From NCBI RefSeq assembly GCF_000003605.2, contig NW_003119425.1:573666-637665 (forward strand): a DNA stretch of 64,000 nucleotides. The letters run 5' to 3'. Every line of letters starts with the position of its first letter. The stretch's first letter is position 1. This document shows positions 61,569 through 64,000 of the stretch, piece after piece. Made by a program: the position numbers and the translations under genes. This DNA comes from Saccoglossus kowalevskii. Its lineage: Eukaryota > Hemichordata > Enteropneusta > Harrimaniidae. A model generated the notes under the pieces. It saw only the letters and a program-made list of their open reading frames with translations. It had not been told where the DNA came from and did not search any database.

Positions 61569-64000
61569 CTAGATGTTGTTGAAATGGCATACATAATACA
61601 CAGTTTTCTGTCGTGTCCATCATGTGCGATGAAAAGAATTATCTAATTAAGCCAGCATTGTGCTACCAAAGTAGCTCGTGCAAATGATGTTAAATGCAAA
61701 CCAATTCCTGCAAGAATCGTACATTAGAACAGATTTCACCCCCTTCCTCATTTCATCGGCGTTTACAGTGTGGTGAGTTGACGGTGTGAAATATGTATAG
61801 CGCGTCACAAATTTGTTACAGCTTATCATCGTAAACCACTACAGATTTAGAAATACTGTAACGCCAATTTAATTTTTTGTTTTGTTTTGCTGCGGTTCCG
61901 CCACAAATAATAAACACGATTACTCGTCACGTTGGCGTATTCAAAAGCATCCGTCAACGCTAGAATGACAAAGAGTAGCATGCTGTTTCGACGTGTGCCG
62001 GTCGGTATGCGTATAGTCAATGCGCATTGACAAATTTGGAGGGAATGTAATTAATTTTATTCAGCAGTGCTCCATGTGGTCACTCATATCAACGAGTGTT
62101 GTTATTATTACCACAACAGTGTGAATATAATATTAGAATGACATGTGTTGCTGGTAGTACTAGTTTGAGTGCTCTTAATTTAATACCCGGGACAAAATTT
62201 GAATGCAGGCAATACAAAACGTACATAACTATATATTTTTTTTTATTATCGAACTGCCGGCGATAATTCACTGAACGTCCGTGGTATGGTATGCCCTTCA
62301 ACTGGCAGTTATGTCACCTTACCCAGCTGGTTTATTCAGTTCAATGACAGTATAAGGTGGATCATTTTAATGCGGTGGCACGGGTTATATATCAAAACAC
62401 AGCCGCCCTTTAATATCGGAGTACACAATATATTCAGTTCGAATCTGGCAGACGCGCGCGTATATTTGCGAACGTCAATGCCGCGTCAGACGCGAGGCAT
62501 AATAATTTGTGTAGCTCCACTTTTCATGTTTACTTAATGTAGCGTGGCAATATTTTGAACATCCTTATTAATAGACTTACCTTATGCTTTCAAAAGTGCA
62601 CAAATGTGCTCATCAGTGTGTTAGTACTGCTATAGCGGAGCCCCGAGGTCTTGAAATGTCAGTCAGGATTGGAGTTCAAATTATGCGGCAAACCAACTAG
62701 TACTGTTCACCGTGTTTCTCGCACATGACGGTTCTAAATATCGGACGCCGCGTAGTTTTAAAACATACAAGTAAATTGACTAAATATAGTTTGCATGTGA
62801 TAAAATCAACAAAAATCCATTTACGTAACGCGATGCCGTCTCGCTCCGGTGATGGTCCGTCCCGCTTATTATATTGGAGTCATTTATAACTAGGCTTGTC
62901 TATTAAACTAAACACGTGCACGTACCTACGATGATGATATCCACACATGCGTGCGTGTTAACCGCACATGGTGGCAATTATCACCGTGTTGATTTTCAAG
63001 TCCGGAGCTTACGCAACCAATTAATTTCAAATGGCCGCAAAAGCAAGAGACAAGCAACAGAGGCAACAGGTATTAGTTTTTCACAGCAACAGGCTCCGAT
63101 GATGTAATCGTCAAACAGGCCAATATGCGAGGCCCCCGTAAGTTACGTTTACGTTGAAACTGTGTATATCTCACAGCTGACACTAGACAAATGCCCTGCA
63201 CATCGTAATCGTGGTCATTTTTTTTACATCGGTGTTGTAAGTGATTGAACGCTAATCAGTTAGTGTCTGAATGTCATTGTGCTTCACCGATGTCACAGTT
63301 AGAATGTTACCAGCTGTTCCGTCTGCCGGCGCCATTATATAAAATAAAAGAAAACCTTGAGTTGCTCCGCGGGTTCTTCCATCAATTGCATGCATATACA
63401 ACGACTATGTATAAAGTACGCAACCTGCTATTAATAGACAGACAAACAAAACATCGAAATATCGTGTGATTCATGGCTAACAAACGCAAAAGACTAGTTG
63501 CAAATCGTATGAGAGGGCGCTGTTAGCATTATGCCTATATAGTATATAGTATTATTTTTTCTCGGAATGTCGTCGGTGAACGTTTCTAAAATTTGCAGTT
63601 ACATTGTGCACTCCCATGATCGCTCCATGCTGATAAATGGTTTCAGTTCGAGTCGCGTAGTGTTCAATATGAATCTCATGCGACGTAAATTCACTTTTTT
63701 ATTCAAACCGGCATTGCACAAACCTGTGCAAGTGTGAAGTGTCTAATAGCAGTGAAATTATTTTTTTGCAATTCCATTCACGGTATTCAACAACTCAAAT
63801 GGCATAGATAACTGATAGTTAAATGACGGTTATCCAAACTGTAGTCAACGGCTTGTTTGTGATCGAGTTCTGGTAAAAGTTGATAGAACTCATACTTTCT
63901 TAGACAACACATATAATTTGGATAACGATGGAATACATGATGCAGTACGGAATTTCAACTCAATTATTGGTGATGTGGCTGATCAAACCTTTAAAAAGAA
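61569..64000. other. no gene seen
   Basis: Open frames at 62286-62537 and 63245-63469 are short and have no recognisable motif. No RNA gene or repeat is supported. Confidence 0.45.

Overview
The window is AT-rich eukaryotic genomic DNA. It has no long open reading frames, no operon-like gene packing, many microsatellites, two N-filled assembly gaps (6550-6805 and 45984-46033) and short stretches that could at most be isolated exons. CpG dinucleotides are common, which argues against a vertebrate. The mix of short inverted-repeat elements, decayed helicase sequence and old tandem duplications fits a marine invertebrate such as a mollusc, annelid or invertebrate deuterostome. That assignment is inference: no gene here identifies a species.

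Layout. 1-8000 is mostly featureless, with a long (AAAT)n tract (5201-5339), a (CACTA)n array holding the first gap, and the first of four inverted-repeat elements (5914-6007). 8386-9196 holds a second such element and the only protein-coding relic I recognise, a RecQ-like helicase pseudogene with two internal stops (8828-9196). 9577-9638 looks like a decayed tRNA-derived sequence. 12960-13310 and 16767-17012 are old diverged tandem repeats. 13707-14704 is locally richer in CpG and carries two unassigned ORFs on opposite strands. 21780-22930 and 30398-30772 are further diverged direct duplications. 27299-27759 is a nearly perfect 230-bp tandem duplication. 29579-29592 is a perfect palindromic RFX X-box-like site. 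43023-44760 holds an (AAT)n tract abutting a perfect hairpin, then an array of degenerate units that repeatedly contain an X-box-like core. 45015-45088 and 59068-59221 are further copies of the inverted-repeat element. 45876-46055 is a long (TA)n tract with the second gap. The remainder is low-information intergenic or intronic sequence.

No complete gene, RNA gene or CRISPR array is supported, so no pathway or cooperating gene set can be described. The firmest results are the short non-autonomous transposon family with TTAA flanks, the helicase pseudogene, the X-box-bearing degenerate array and the recent 230-bp duplication. I did not find convincing evidence of a new biological system.
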